Source: Phyto melanocephala (taxonomy: Eukaryota; Arthropoda; Insecta; Diptera; Rhinophoridae). From it: 64,000 bases of DNA. Of this stretch, positions 11,300 through 23,758 are shown piece after piece; position 1 is the first letter of the stretch, and every line of letters starts with the position of its first letter. The position numbers and the translations under genes are program-made. The notes below the pieces were generated by a model, which worked only from the letters and a program-made list of their open reading frames with translations, ran no database searches and was not told the origin of the DNA. The stretch is from contig OW799233.1 of NCBI GenBank assembly GCA_941918925.1, positions 87,798,055 through 87,862,054 of the forward strand, written 5' to 3'.

Positions 11300-12193
11300 T
11301 AAATTTTTATATTTTCGGAAGAGTAGGTCAAGTACATGTAGTCTTTTAAGTCTCTGGATTTCATTGGTATCATCTAACAGGTTTACTGCTAACACATTGG
11401 AATGACCATTAAAATTCGAAGATCTCTGTGTATGTTTTTGTTGCTGATAAGCCACGGCGCATTTGTTAAAAGTCTGAGAGTTTTGTACCTCTGTAGTATC
11501 TCAACATTAGAGTTACTTGTAGTTTCCCAAAGTTGGATGCCATATGTCTATATCGCTTTTAATATTGTTTTGTATAGCAGGATCTTATTTTCTAAGCTTA
11601 AGCTTGATCTGAGGCCCAATAGCCAAAACATTTTTCTAGTTTTTAAATTTAGTTGCTCACGTTTCTTTTTAACATGCTCTTTCCAAGTAAGTCTTCGATC
11701 AAGATGAAGGCCTAAGTATTTAACGGTGTTGCAGCTTACTATAACTGAGCCATTTAGATATACAGGCGGACAATCTTCTTTTTTTAGGGTAAATGTAACA
11801 TGAACAGATTTTGTATTATTAATTTTAATATTCCATTTTTGAAGCCAATCTTGAAGAAGATTCAATAAATTTTGCAGCAACTCAGAACCTATTACCGGTG
11901 ATTCGTTAGAGGCTAATAAAGCAGTATCGTCAGCATACGTAGCAGTAGTTATGTTTTCAATAGTTGGCATATCTGCTGTAAAAATTGTGTACAATACTGG
12001 TCCCAGAACGGTACCTTGTGGAATACCCGCGTTACTGCAACCGAAACTTGAATAATTTTCATTTATTTTTACAAAAAAGAAACTATTTTGGATATATGTT
12101 TTTAGCACCAAATAGAATGGGACATTTAAAAAATAGTAATATTTTGTTAAATAATATTCATCCCAAATTTTATAATTTTTTAATAAAATGAAC
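11300..12193 (-). pseudogene. Jockey-clade non-LTR reverse transcriptase fragment
   Basis: Minus-strand frame carries the reverse-transcriptase signatures GIPQGTVLGPVLYTIFTADMP, TYADDTALLA (catalytic YADD), and VKYLGLHLDRRLTWKEHV. It begins within the fingers/palm region (5' truncated near 12193). After ILLYKTILKAI an in-frame TAG replaces the tryptophan expected before TYGIQLW. A further frameshift lies near NKN|THRDLRIL before the final QRLKRLHVLDL. It is a dead fragment, and no poly(A) tail was identified. Confidence 0.88.
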
Positions 12194-12195
12194 AC

Positions 12196-14700
12196 TGACC
12201 TTAAATATTATGCAATTTTAGGAATTAATTGTAATTCATTTATTTATCGACTTTGATATTAGATGATTTACTTTGTTCTTAAATATGAAAAAAAATATTA
12301 CGAAAATAATTGGTAGTTTCTAGAAGAAATAAATAAAAAAATAATTGTAGTATTAGTGTGTGAATATACAGTACGTACTTCAAAGAAACTAATGTAAAAC
12401 GTTATAAAATATCCCTTAATAAATTTGCTTAAATACCAAAAATAGGAAAAAAAATTAAACAATATTAAAATAAATGTTTATAATATGGCACTCATAAGTG
12501 TCCTTCATTAGAGTGCAGTCTGCACACTTAAATGTTTTTAATAATAAATTCAACTAGAAAAAAATCTTCTCTAAATAAGCATCTAAATATAAAGTAAAAT
12601 ATGTATAAATTTTTTTAGCAAAGAGTTCAAATATCACGTAGACACAATGTTAACAGAGATATATGTATGCATGTATGAACATACATAAGTATAATGTTTG
12701 CATACGTATAACAATTAATAATTTATTACATTTGTCATAGCAAGAATGCAAATAATTATTTCGTTTCCACTGATTATTATCTGGAATACCGTTATCTAAA
12801 TGATAAAACAATTACTATTTAACAGTTTCGAATAGGTTGCATAGTTCAAACATCTATATTGATATTTTGAGTTTATTACAAATTTTATTTTTGATTCTAA
12901 AGTTAATTTTAGAAATAAACTAACGTTGCAATACTACACGCTGGCGACCAATTTTATATAAAAAATTATTTTTGTGTTAATCTTAACGTAATTAACAATT
13001 GTGCTACGTATACAAACTACAAGTGCTATTGTTCATTGAATGTAAAATATAAAGCAGGCTTTAAAACAGCCATCAAATTTCATATTCAAAATGGCATTTT
13101 AACATGTCCGGCATAATTTATAAATGCCCACAATCCTTCCGGTACATTATGATTTCACAAACAACAAACAACGTGTTGCGAATAAAAAAACAAGGACATT
13201 CACTGTAAACTGTGCATAAAATGTTGTTATTGTTGGTGTTGGATGACTGGTTAGTAAGTTGGTTGGATGGTTGGTTGGTTGGTTGCTATTTCTCCTGTAG
13301 AAAACCGATGCAGCGTTGGTCTATAAAGAATATTCCCAAGCAAGAACTACAATAAAAACAAACAATATTTGTTTACATGCCAACATACATACATACATAC
13401 ACATGTACATATAACTATGCATGTATAATATGTAAAAGAAATATAAATATCAAATTTACTGTAGGTTTTTGAGAACATCGTCAACAGTGATTTTTTCCAA
13501 TAGCAAGAAAAATATAGAGAAAAAAACCCAAAAGAATGCTTAAAAGCAGTAATATTATAGCAGAGATGAACTACATTATTGTATTCAATCACATGGTCCA
13601 GATTTTTATTTAGAAATTTTTGAAATCTTGACGTAATGTTTTTTCCAATACGCAAGTTGTTCATATTGAAATTTAATTAATGTTGTTCCAAAGAAATTCT
13701 CCTAAACGGTCCAAGTGATACCATACATATAAATGTGTCCTTAATTATGAAAGTGGTCTAAGTCATAAATTTGTTGTTTCTATATGTTTAATATAATGCG
13801 TTTAAATAAATTATATATTTTTATTTTGCAATATTAAAATTTTGAATTTAATTAATCTCAATTAATGAAAAACTTTTTCGAATATGCAACTTTGTGTGTA
13901 TCTTATACCGAAATGTTGTTATCGGGATTGAATTGACTTAGATTTTTTTTAAAAATTAACGGAATGACCTAACCAGAAAAATACAATAATTTAAGTAAAG
14001 TAATTCAATAATATATCTGTGGCAATAAGGGAAAATTAGTTATGTCTGGTTTTTCAGGAAAACATTTTTGAATTTTCGATTTAATTTGTATAAGTTGATT
14101 CCCTTTAGAATAGAGATTATTATATGAATTTTAAGCTGTACAAAATAAAAGCTGTAAAGTTGTCCAAAATAGTTAAAAATCTGCCTGAGAGCACTTTTGA
14201 ATTTCGGGATTACAATGATATTAGTATCCTTATTTTAACATACGTCTATTTAAGCAGTTTTTTCTTTTTAACACAGATGATTAATAATAAGTGAAAGCAA
14301 TCAATTCTGAATTTAAGGCCTTTACTATTGATAAAGTATTTTTGAAAAACTCGAGGGATGTAGTGTAGGAAACATATAATATACATTTTTTTATTTCTCT
14401 TCCATTATTGATCTAGCGAATGTATATTGTGAAAATAATCGAGTATTTTTAAATATTTTTAAGCCTTATTCTTTAAAATGAAAGATATAAAATGTGAAAT
14501 TTAAAGTCAGCTGAAACAGTTTTGTGAAATGTCTAAAAGGGAACAGTTTAAGAAATCTCGTTAATTGGATACTGGAGTAAATGATACAATAAATGCTTTA
14601 TTAAAATAATTCAAACATTTCAACGAAAGACGTAATTAAAATTGTTTTAAAAGAAATTTAAATTAATTTTTTTAATACTAGTTCAATTAAAATCTTCAAT
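12196..14700. other. AT-rich intergenic DNA
   Basis: No gene or transposon structure was recognised. Simple repeats include a GGTT/GGAT run near 13255-13285 and a CATA run near 13383-13402. Open frames here have no recognisable domain. Confidence 0.5.
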
Positions 14701-14894
14701 ATTTTTATACCAACCACCGAAAAAATGGTAACACATAGAAATATCAATTTTAGACCCTATTAAGTATATATTTTCTTTGTCCTGGTTTCATTTTAGGACT
14801 ATCTAGCTATGTCCGTCCTTATGACCGTCTTTTGAAAGCACGATAGAACACGAACCGAAAAGTTAGGCGGATCAAATTTTGTCAGATATTTCTG

Positions 14895-16622
14895 AAGCTT
14901 CGTACACACGGTTGTCAGATCGTACAATATTGTGTGAAAAATTGGTAGCAAATACCTTACAACCGTGTGAACTGGCAATGTTTGCATAACAATGTTGGCA
15001 GAAAAGTCATTGTCATACCATTGATAGACGGCAACCTGACAACAATATTGTCAGATATATTGCAATCGTCTGAACAACCTTCATCGTTATTGTCAGACCA
15101 TTGAAACATGTTGTCAGATAATTTTATATTGGCAGATGTACAAGTTTTGTGCATATGACAATGGCGTCATTGTCATACAAGTTAGTGATGTCAGATGTAT
15201 AAAATGTTGCTTTTAGTATTGTTGAATAGAATGTTGTTTTTAGGAATTTTCTTGTACTTTCTATTATATTTATACATAAAAACAATTAAGAACGTCATAT
15301 TCGACCATGACTTATCTACTATATATGTCACCAGCACTCGCTTGAATTATGCAGATATTAACTTTATCATAATTTACAAAGAAAAGTTGATAGCAAAAAT
15401 ATACATACATATGTTTGTAGTATATTCATAAATATATATAAACACTATAATCATAGACGTCTATACATACATATACAAACTACATAATCTCGGACTTCTA
15501 TACGTTCATACATACTTGCATATACGAAATAATACATGCTACTATGCCTTTTCATTTGATACCAATATTGTAGAGAGTAAAATTTTAATTATCAAAATAT
15601 AATTATATTTATTGATTTATAGCGTAATCTATTTTACTATTCAAGCCCTTTTATTTAATACCCATATTGAATTACAAATATGTAATTCGCCCTTTTGTAT
15701 TGGACGCCATCTTAAATAAAGAATTTTTGTTAAGCCTACTGTATATTACAGGTCAAGCCTTTTCATTTGATACCACTATTGATGGCGGTAAGTTCTTAAT
15801 TACAAAAATCATCTTATGTATACAAATTTGTTCGATATTTTGTCATGGCGTTCATCTTGATTTTTATAGGTTATACATGATATTATGTATTCTACTTGTC
15901 AGTTCCTTTAATTTGATCCCAATATTGCAGGGGGTAAATTAGATAAATTTTTAATAACTAAAATTCACTCATTATACAAATTTGATCGCCATTCTGTCAT
16001 GACGGCCATCTTGAATTTGAACCTTTTTCATAATTTTTTTACATAAATTGTAAATTTAGGAGATTTTTTTAAAAACGTGGGAATTTTAAGTATGTATCTT
16101 CATATGGCATCACTGCAAAACGCTCTTTCAATCTAACAGCTGTTGTGCAAAAAAAAAATTGTTAATTTTCTTGCGTGTTTCTTGTTTCAGTTTAGATTTG
16201 TGTCAATAAGTGGAGAACAAAATGAAAATAATAAAAATTATTGTAAATATGAAGAGGACGGTACAGAGTATTACATTTTTAAATTTGTGAAAGCTTTTCT
16301 AGATCCCCAGACGCTATCGGAATCTAAGATTGTAAAAAAAAACATGACCAAAGCAATTTCTGACAACAGATCTGCCAATTTTTTTATACCGTCATCTGAC
16401 AACCGTCTAAACTTACAATTTTTTGTCGGACAACATCGTCAGATAATGTTATTGTCAGAACAACATCTGCCAATGAAATTGTCAGCTTTTCTGACAAAAG
16501 TCTTACAACCGTCAGAACTGACAATTTACCTTATGGAAGCAATTCTTCATTGTCATTCCATTGTTAGCATATGTTTAGGTGTAGCAATTAAGTAAAATCT
16601 GACAACCGTCTGTACAGAGCTT
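14895..16622. mobile_element. Foldback/MITE-like element rich in TGTCAGA motifs
   Basis: The left end AAGCTTCGTACACACGGTTG followed by TCAGAT is matched by the right end (16597-16622), which on the minus strand reads AAGCTCTGTACAGACGGTTG followed by TCAGAT. Both arms (about 14895-15190 and 16310-16622) are packed with TTGTCAG/CTGACAA motifs, more than 20 in total. The middle contains an unrelated INE-1 subfamily C-like segment. No transposase was found. Superfamily unknown. Confidence 0.7.
15540..15945 (-). repeat. Degenerate tandem repeats of INE-1 subfamily C
   Basis: Four degenerate units contain CAAGCC-TTT-ATTTGATACC followed by AATATTG, at about 15548, 15642, 15752 and 15898, some with a GCCATCTTGAAT segment downstream. 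The same blocks occur inside the copy at 53341-54263. They are interpreted as an internal piece of an INE-1-like element nested in the foldback element. Confidence 0.5.
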
Positions 16623-17194
16623 AATACATAAAGTTTGCTTGTTGTTGGACTAAATAAAGAGAGTTATAGCTTGTGATTCAAGAATAGGTAAAACAATATC
16701 TTACTGACATCGAATAAGAAGAGATTGTGTCTAAACGCATTGACGAAGAACGATAAGATTTTGCAAGAATACTTATCCCTGAAAATTGTTAAGATCTATA
16801 CATTACGAAAGGAGTTATAGATCAAAATGTACGAAAATTTATACCGCACAGTGTCATATTCAGTCTATTTAAAATTTAAAACGTAACAAAACTGACAAAA
16901 TTAGATGTACGAGTCCGAAATGTTGCAAATATTGCTTTTTGGTTAATAGATTTTTAATAACGAAAATTTAAGGTAAAACACCAACTTTAACGCCCACTTC
17001 TTATCTTAAATGTATATAATTTCTCTATTGGCAAAGATTTTGCAAAAATAATATAATAGACTTTATTTTAATATCTAATCATAATATTGTTGTATTGGGC
17101 GAAATTCGTCATCAATCCCAGTTGTCCTTCTAGGGGTACTGTCGTTATTATTACCGTCATCGACAAGTTTTTAATGACTAATAAATTTACTTTT

Positions 17195-17844
17195 TATACC
17201 CTTCACACAATGAAAAAGGGTATATGTAGCTTTGTCATTCCGTGTGAAATTTCTACAATTTTCATTTCCGACCCCATAAAATATATATTTTCTGAAAGCT
17301 TATGAATAGGGGAGTCGATTAAGCTCTGTCATTCTGTCCGTCTGTCCGTGTGTATGTTGAAATCAACTTTTTGAAGCCCCCCGACATAGGTTGGACCCGG
17401 GTAAGGTATTAAAATATCAGAAATATTCGGGAGTACAACGGTACATAAACAACTGAGATATGAGCAAAAACCCACGACCACCTCGATTTTTTTTTCACAA
17501 AAACAACATTACAACAACAACATACATACATACAAACATGTATACAGGTTAGAGAAAACGTGGCATCGAATCCCAGCTGAGCCAAAAAAAATTTTTTTTT
17601 CAATTTTTTTAAAATTTTTTTTTTAATTTTTTTTAAATTTTTTTTTTTTTTGTTTTTTTAACGTACATACGTGAATTCATAATTTTACAATGGGATGTTT
17701 TTATATATGTATGTTTTTATATGTATGTACGTATTTCATATGGGATGTGATATGATGGTGGCACAAACTACTGTTATTGCATGACTACACGTTGTGAAGG
17801 GTATATAAGATTCGGCACGGCCGAATATAGCCCTCTTACTTGTT
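17195..17844 (+). mobile_element. INE-1/DINE-1-like element, subfamily B, copy 2
   Basis: Starts TATACCCTTCACACAATG with the complementary AAGGGTATA immediately after, forming the 5' hairpin. Then CCGTGTGAAATTTCTACAAT, GACCCCATAAAATATATA, a CTGTCCGTCTGTCCG run, and CATCGAATCCCAGCTGAGCC. A T-rich tract (17588-17660) follows, and the 3' hairpin ATTCGGCACGGCCGAAT runs into TCTTACTTGTT at 17844. Complete. Confidence 0.9.
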
Positions 17845-19063
17845 AATTATTGTAGAGTTTTTTCATAGCCAACACTGAACAAATTTTATTTAACGCTGAA
17901 ATAACAACCATTCATAAATGGTTGATTTTTGCTAATATCGTAAAAATTACATTGAAATAATTTTTTATAAGACATGAGAGAATTTTTAAGTATAGTGACG
18001 CGAAAAAGTAAGCCCACAGATTTTATTAAAAAGTTGTTTTGTTTGTAAGGAATGTACATATAAGTAAAATAATGGAGTTCACACTGAATTTGCTATTCGA
18101 CGATTAAATTAAAGAGCATAGAAATAAAAGAGTTTCGGCCCTCAAACAATGTTTGGTGAAATGCAAAAATAATAAAAACATTATCATTCTTGGGCGAAAT
18201 GGGCACCTATGGCTTAAAACAATATGGTGCAAAGGAACTAAGTAATAACTACATTTTTCTTTACTTTTTTTTTACTTAAACAACTTTCATAATTAGGGGA
18301 ACAAATATGTGAACACAGGTGTTGTATGCCAGTCATACATATACTCGTGCATATTTTGTTTTAAAAGGTTTGGCACACACTTTTGAAATGGTTGTCCACC
18401 ACTATTTTGTATAAAGCCTATGGGCACGAAATATAATATTTGATTGGCTCTTGGGGGCCTTCTCTTCGTTTTTAAACCATGCAGTCAGCAAAAAACAAAC
18501 TCACCATAACTTTTGGAAAGTGCTTTGGTATGGACACACGTTGTTGTTTGGTTTTGAACGATGAAATTTGCATTTCAGAAAAATTTACTAAAAATTACGT
18601 CAACCATGCTAACCATTATGGTCCCACATAAACCACACTGCGTTCCTATTTATGTGGTCGTTTAACTAATGGGGGCATATGTGTGTGTATGTATATTTAG
18701 AAAATAAATTGTAAGAGGTAAAATGCTATCTTTTTGCTTCTTAAATTTCTGTATTTATCATGCGAATGCATGCCTACGTTTATGTTTCTCAAGATACTTT
18801 CGGCTACAAAACCATTTTCCGGTGATCACACATACTATTACAATAGACCATAAAGTTCGTTACACAGTGTACTTTTTAAAGGTGTGAGTGATAAAAAATC
18901 TAAAATTTTTTCGCTCGTTTTTTCTTTCTTGTCTTTCTTGTGTTGTTATATAGTAAATTGCTTATCGACTTTCATAACAAAAAATTTAAATACGCTTCAA
19001 ATGTACAAAATGTACAAATGTACAAAATAAAATAACGACGTAAATACGTGTAAAGTCAGCTAA
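17845..19063. other. Intergenic DNA, no named feature
   Basis: No coding exon, inverted-repeat element or known retroelement was recognised. Composition is slightly less extreme than in the surrounding transposons, which would suit old unique sequence. Confidence 0.45.
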
Positions 19064-19875
19064 CCCTACGTTGCCACAGGCAAGTATTTACTTGCAAGTA
19101 GTGTATACGTATTACTAACGAAAATCAGGAGAAATGCCAAAAAAAACACACAAATTTTTTGAGTGGCTACACAGCACAGTGCAAGTTCATTTTTAAAATG
19201 TCGCCAACAAATAAACTTCAAACAAATTTAAAACAAGTGGCGTTGCTTCAATTGGTAATTAAGTGTTGTCAACAGCCACTATTGAACGTTACCTTTAGAC
19301 ATGTAACTTTTTAATATAATTTTTTTTTATTAAATATTGATATTGATTATATATGATTTTTCCAAGCTTGAGATCAACTTTTTTAGTTTTTTTTTTTTTT
19401 TATTTTTATAAAAAATTATTTATTTTAACCTTAAAAAAAAAAAAAAAAAGGTTAAAATAAATAATTTTTTATAAAAAAAAAACTAAAAAAGTTGATCTCA
19501 AGCTTGGAAAAATCATATATAATCAATAAAAAAGATCAAGAAATTTAGACGATATATTGATATTTATATTAAAACTTACATTTTAAATGAATATTTATAA
19601 TTTTTCTTAATATTCTTCATATACATATTTATTAAAAAAATTAGCTGAATTATTTACCACAATTGTATGATATATTGTTGAGTTAACAAAAAACTCAGTA
19701 TTAGACAACACTGTTTTTCGGCTTGTCACTTTACTTGCCGTAACTGTAAAAATTTTACTTGCTTAAAAATTTCTTCGCAAGCTGAGTCGCAGGTTGCCAA
19801 AGTGTAGTTGTGTTAGTAAAAAAGTGTTAGTGTATTGGTTTTTTTTCACTTGCACTTGCATGTGGCAACGGTAGG
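19064..19875. mobile_element. CCTACCG-family MITE (PIF/Harbinger-type), copy 1
   Basis: Ends CCCTACGTTGCCACA and, on the other strand, CCTACCGTTGCCACA, each followed by GCAAGT repeats. Flanks are TAA on both sides (19061-19063 and 19876-19878), a 3-bp duplication typical of PIF/Harbinger. It is in inverse orientation to the copies at 21982 and 42659, and longer than them because a 209-bp palindromic Penelope tail is inserted at 19345-19553. No coding capacity. Confidence 0.88.
19345..19553. mobile_element. Palindromic Penelope-like 3'-end insertion
   Basis: Two inverted copies of one sequence meet at an A-run near 19434-19449. Each arm carries TTGATCTCAAGCTTGG and ATTATATATGATTTTTCC or its complement. 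The same sequence is the 3' end of the Penelope-like element at 61511-61580. The insert is bounded by ATATTGATATT on both sides (19334-19344 and 19554-19564), an 11-bp target duplication absent from the other MITE copies. About 30 bp of unrelated sequence sits at the right end. Penelope-like elements are known for inverted and tandem end arrangements, and this is a tail-only example. Confidence 0.85.
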
Positions 19876-20416
19876 TAAAATAAGAGTAAACAAAAAATTC
19901 TCTCAAAAAACGACAAATTTACCCAAAGTTATTGGAACGGAAAAATCAATATTTCGAACCAAAACAAAATCGTCAAAAATTTACAGCAGTTGTTCAAAGA
20001 TCCAGGTTTCTTGAATCCCAGCCGACTTATCGCCGCCGCTGAAATATTTTGTTCCGAAATAATCGCTGCCGGCTATCTCTGCTGATGACGTTAAATGCAT
20101 ATTCCCCATTTACATGCGAGAAATTGAGGGGCAAACATTTTTATCTATATCTTTTGAACTTTCCAAATTTTTTACAGTTGAGACAGAAATTTAATTTTCT
20201 ATTTATTTATTTTTTTTTTGTTCTCCGCATGATGAAATGAGAAAAATTATATGAAACAAGAGTAAAAACATAAAAAAGATGAAGAGAAATTAAAAAATTT
20301 TCAGTACAGATTGGCGTGTACTACACACCAAAGTGTAACGTTTAAACAGTGTAACTTGTATTAGGTATACGATACGAAATTATAATAACTTGTGTACTAA
20401 ATTATATCCTGGGTGT

Positions 20417-20760
20417 ACGCGCAAAGAAAAAATATGGTTGTGGTAACCATAAACTAAGAGCACAATACTCTTATTGAATAGTATGATTGTGGTTAAAACA
20501 TATAATGGTTGCCAGTTATCATTATTATGTTTAATTAAAGATATACATATATGAATGCAGTTGAAATCGACAATCTTTGCTTTTTTCTACTTTTTTCCAT
20601 TTTGTTGTTAATTAGATTATTGATTATACTTACCGTTTTTTATTGCAATTTTATACCAAATATTCTTACATTTTCTCATTTATTTTTACATTTCTTTAAT
20701 TTTTTGAAATGAAAATAATAATAGTAGCTTAAAGATATTTAAAATAAAAGATTTTGAAGA
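20417..20760. mobile_element. CACGCAAAG-family MITE, copy 3 (one end only)
   Basis: Begins ACGCGCAAAGAAAAAATATG and follows the copy at 63223 through GTTGTGGTAACCATAA, GGTTGCCAGTTATCATTATT and AATCGACAATCTTTGCTTTT. It ends near 20760 without the opposite terminus. Truncated copy. Confidence 0.75.
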
Positions 20761-21647
20761 TCTGCTGGAACATATTTTTGGTTTTTTTTTTTGCATTGTG
20801 TAAAACATTTCCTCTTTATTATAATAGTATAGTTTTAACGAAAAATATGTTTGTTCTATGAATTTATAATTGTTATAAGAGATTATTTTGTTTGTTTCTG
20901 TTCAATGGAATTCAAGAGGTCAAAAGTTTTTAAAGATTTTAAATGACAAATTATTATTGGAATCTAATAGAAAATGCAAGAAAAAAATCTATGTACATGC
21001 AATTTCAATCGAAATCAAATGCCGTGATTCGGCCCATGTTCTTTTACTGTATTGAAATCGTATACATATACATACAAAGTGACAAAACATTGCAATTATG
21101 GGCCTTTTCGGAAATTCATTACTACTGCAGTTCATCACGAAGCCAAGAAATCTTTTTTTAAACTAAAATAATGTAGTTAAGTACTAGACTTGTGCCAAAT
21201 AGTTCATTTTTGTGAACGGTCATTTTAGTTCATAGTTCAAAATTGGAATATGTCGTTTATTTAGTTTAATGCCTTTTTTTCCAACAGAAATCAAAATGAA
21301 AATGGCCAACAATACCGCGGAGATACCAAACGTTATTTTGGGTTTTAAGCAAAAAACGATTTATAAATTTTATGACAGGGCCTTATTGTTGTCAGAAAAA
21401 TTGTTTAAGGGAACAAAAGACACGTACTTTAGTTCAGTTCGTACATACATATGTATGTATAGTTCATCTTGTTGTTGTGTAGTTAAAAATTGTATCTAAA
21501 AACTTGAACTAGGTCATTTAGTTCAATCAACTGAAGCGTTCAATTAAACTCGGCTTTCTTAAACGTTTCCTGATGCTGTGCAGTTACGGATTTTCGAAAT
21601 GGTCCTTAAATTTGACACCGATTCTCTGAATTTTTTATGTTTCTAAT
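20761..21647. other. AT-rich DNA with AGTTCA-rich patch
   Basis: No gene was recognised. Around 21180-21545 the motif AGTTCA/TGAACT recurs many times, and a similar patch lies at 23470-23600. They may be the two ends of a diverged element, but no inverted termini could be matched. Confidence 0.35.
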
Positions 21648-21731
21648 AATTCGTCGTTCGTAAATTATTGTGTTCTATGTGTATAGGTTTTATGTGTCAC
21701 ATAGAACACAATAATTTACGAACGACGAATT
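21648..21731. repeat. Perfect 34-bp inverted repeat (hairpin)
   Basis: The arm 21648-21681, starting AATTCGTCGTTCGTAAATTA, is perfectly mirrored at 21698-21731 with a 16-bp loop. The terminal CGACGAACGACGAAT-type sequence resembles the termini of the element at 54264-54994, so it may be a collapsed relative. Perfect pairing suggests a young structure. Confidence 0.85.
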
Positions 21732-21981
21732 GTCGACGACGTTTTAAAAAGGAATGCATTGTTAATATTTTACACAAAAAAAGTTATTTCTCTAAATTAT
21801 TTAATTAATTGCCTTTGTTTCTATTATGCCATAATGGCCTCGTATTTGGAAACTAAGATTCCAAAAAATTATTCAAATGAGATCATTTTTTAATAAGATA
21901 CTTATCCTTAAAAATTGCTTAACTCTACATTCAAAAAACACATCAAGTAATCCGTACCTCAATCAAGCCGTAGCGGTGTTA

Positions 21982-22575
21982 CCTACCGTTGCCACATGCA
22001 AGTGCAAGTGAAAAAAAAACCAATACACTAACACTTTTTTACTAACACAACTACACTTTGACAACCTGCGACTCAGCTTGCGAAGAAATTTTTGAGCAAG
22101 TAAAATTTTTACAGTTACGGCAAGTAAAGTGACAAGCCGAAAAACAGTGTTGTCTAATACTGAGTTTTTTGTTAACTCAATAATATATCATACAATTGTG
22201 GTAAATAATTCAGCTAATTTTTTGAATAAATATGTATATGAAGAATATTAAGAAAAAATATAAATATTCATTTAAAATGTAAGTTTTAATATAAATATCA
22301 AAATTTAATAAAAAAAAAATTATATTAAAAAGTTACATATCTAAAGGTAACGTTCAATAGTGGCTATTGACAACACTTAATTACCAATTGAAGCAACGCC
22401 ACTTGTTTTAAATTTGTTTGAAGTTTATTTGTTGGCGACATTTTAAAAATGAACTTGCACTGTGCTGTGTAGCCACTCAAAAAATTTTTGTGTTTTTTTT
22501 GGCATTTCTTCTGATTTTCGTTAGTAATACGTATACACTACTTGCAAGTAAATACTTGCTTGTGGCAACGTAGGG
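21982..22575. mobile_element. CCTACCG-family MITE, copy 2
   Basis: 594 bp, from CCTACCGTTGCCACATGCAA to GGCAACGTAGGG. It is nearly identical by eye to copies 1 (inverse) and 3, and lacks the palindromic insertion of copy 1, so it serves as the uninterrupted reference. Flanks are TTA on the left and TAA on the right, sharing only TA; one base may have mutated. Confidence 0.88.
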
Positions 22576-23758
22576 TAAATCATATTTTTTCCCTGAAAAA
22601 ATATTTAAAAATCGCTAGATTTGACGAGAAAATAGCTGAAATGGCAACAGTGCATAAAAAGTACCATCCCTGGTACGGATTTAAATAAACCAAGTACAAA
22701 ATACTAGATTTTATTTAGAACGAATATTTCTAGTACGAATTCCATAATTTTAGGTATAGTTTAGTCGAAAAATGTTTGATCTTAAGAAAATGCCGAAACC
22801 ATACTTTACATAAGCTTAAAAAAATATTCATTTTATACTTAAATGAAGAGATTGAATTAATCAAAAAATGCGCTTGTTGCAAGAAATCGTAACTTGGTTT
22901 GATAGTAGTTACGTAGTATTGTATCCTCGTTTTTTTATTTTATTAAAACTTTAAAAGGAAAATAACGATCAAAGCATGAAACCTAAATAAACTCGGAAAC
23001 TGTTACTGCTTAATCGTCCTAAACATAATTAGTTATAGCTAAATAATGATAAACAAAGTGAGAATTATAAAAACATACTTGAAGTTTTATAGAGTGTATT
23101 TATTTAAGCAAATATAAGTTTGTTTTTAAATTGATAAAAATAAGACTTAATAAAAGAAGTTAATTCTTAGTCAAGTACTTGATTCTGTAAAACAATCACG
23201 CTTTATACTTGTTTTAAGAAAACCAGAAATAAATCGCACTTGAATTTTTAAGCATGATTTCAGCTTAAATTAAGAATTTAATTCTTGGATTTAAAACTTA
23301 ATTTTTCTTTCTGTGTAACAGATGTGCAAAAATGAACTTAAAGTTTGGGTGACAGAAGAACAAGCCAGAAAGTGTCATAATACTTATGTCGGCAAGGTGA
23401 CAAACATTTTATGGGGTGACCCAAATCTTGAAAATCTTCAAGAATATTGAAAGAATTGGAAAAATAACTAGTGCTGTATTGACCTGCTGCAATTGAATGA
23501 TTCAGCTGATTGAACTAAATTACTTAGTTCGATCTTTTAGGTTATTTTAATTAAATTTGTGAACTATGAAAAGTAGTGAACTGGATCTACGAAATAAACT
23601 AACTGCATGTACACACATGCATGCACATGTACATTTTTTCACGTTGTTTTTTGGTGTTCACAACCTAGAAATCATCTTCATCAATGCCATACAATTATTT
23701 TTCTAAAAAAATAATTTTCAGGACTATTGAAAGACATTATTCTCTGTTTTATTTCTTA
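22576..23758. other. AT-rich intergenic DNA
   Basis: No gene or bounded repeat was recognised. Includes the second AGTTCA-rich patch at about 23470-23600. Confidence 0.4.

Larger units (their letters stand above)
14706..17075 (+). mobile_element. INE-1/DINE-1-like element, subfamily A, split copy
   Basis: The left part (14706-14894) begins TATACCAACCACCG and includes GACTATCTAGCTATGTCCGT, matching the subfamily A copy at 45619-46608. The match stops where the foldback element begins (14895) and resumes after it (16623), through CATCGAATAA, GTCTAAACGCATTGACG and TACGAAAATTTATACCGCAC. It fades near 17075. Order and orientation agree, so one older copy was split by a later insertion. Confidence 0.7.

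Noticed and set aside
11985..12191. Plus-strand open frame over the Jockey fragment
   Set aside because: It is an antisense shadow of the reverse-transcriptase frame on the minus strand.
14957..15154. Open frames across 14799-16595 as small genes
   Set aside because: They are produced by the reiterated TGTCAG motifs of a foldback element and show no domain or codon signature.
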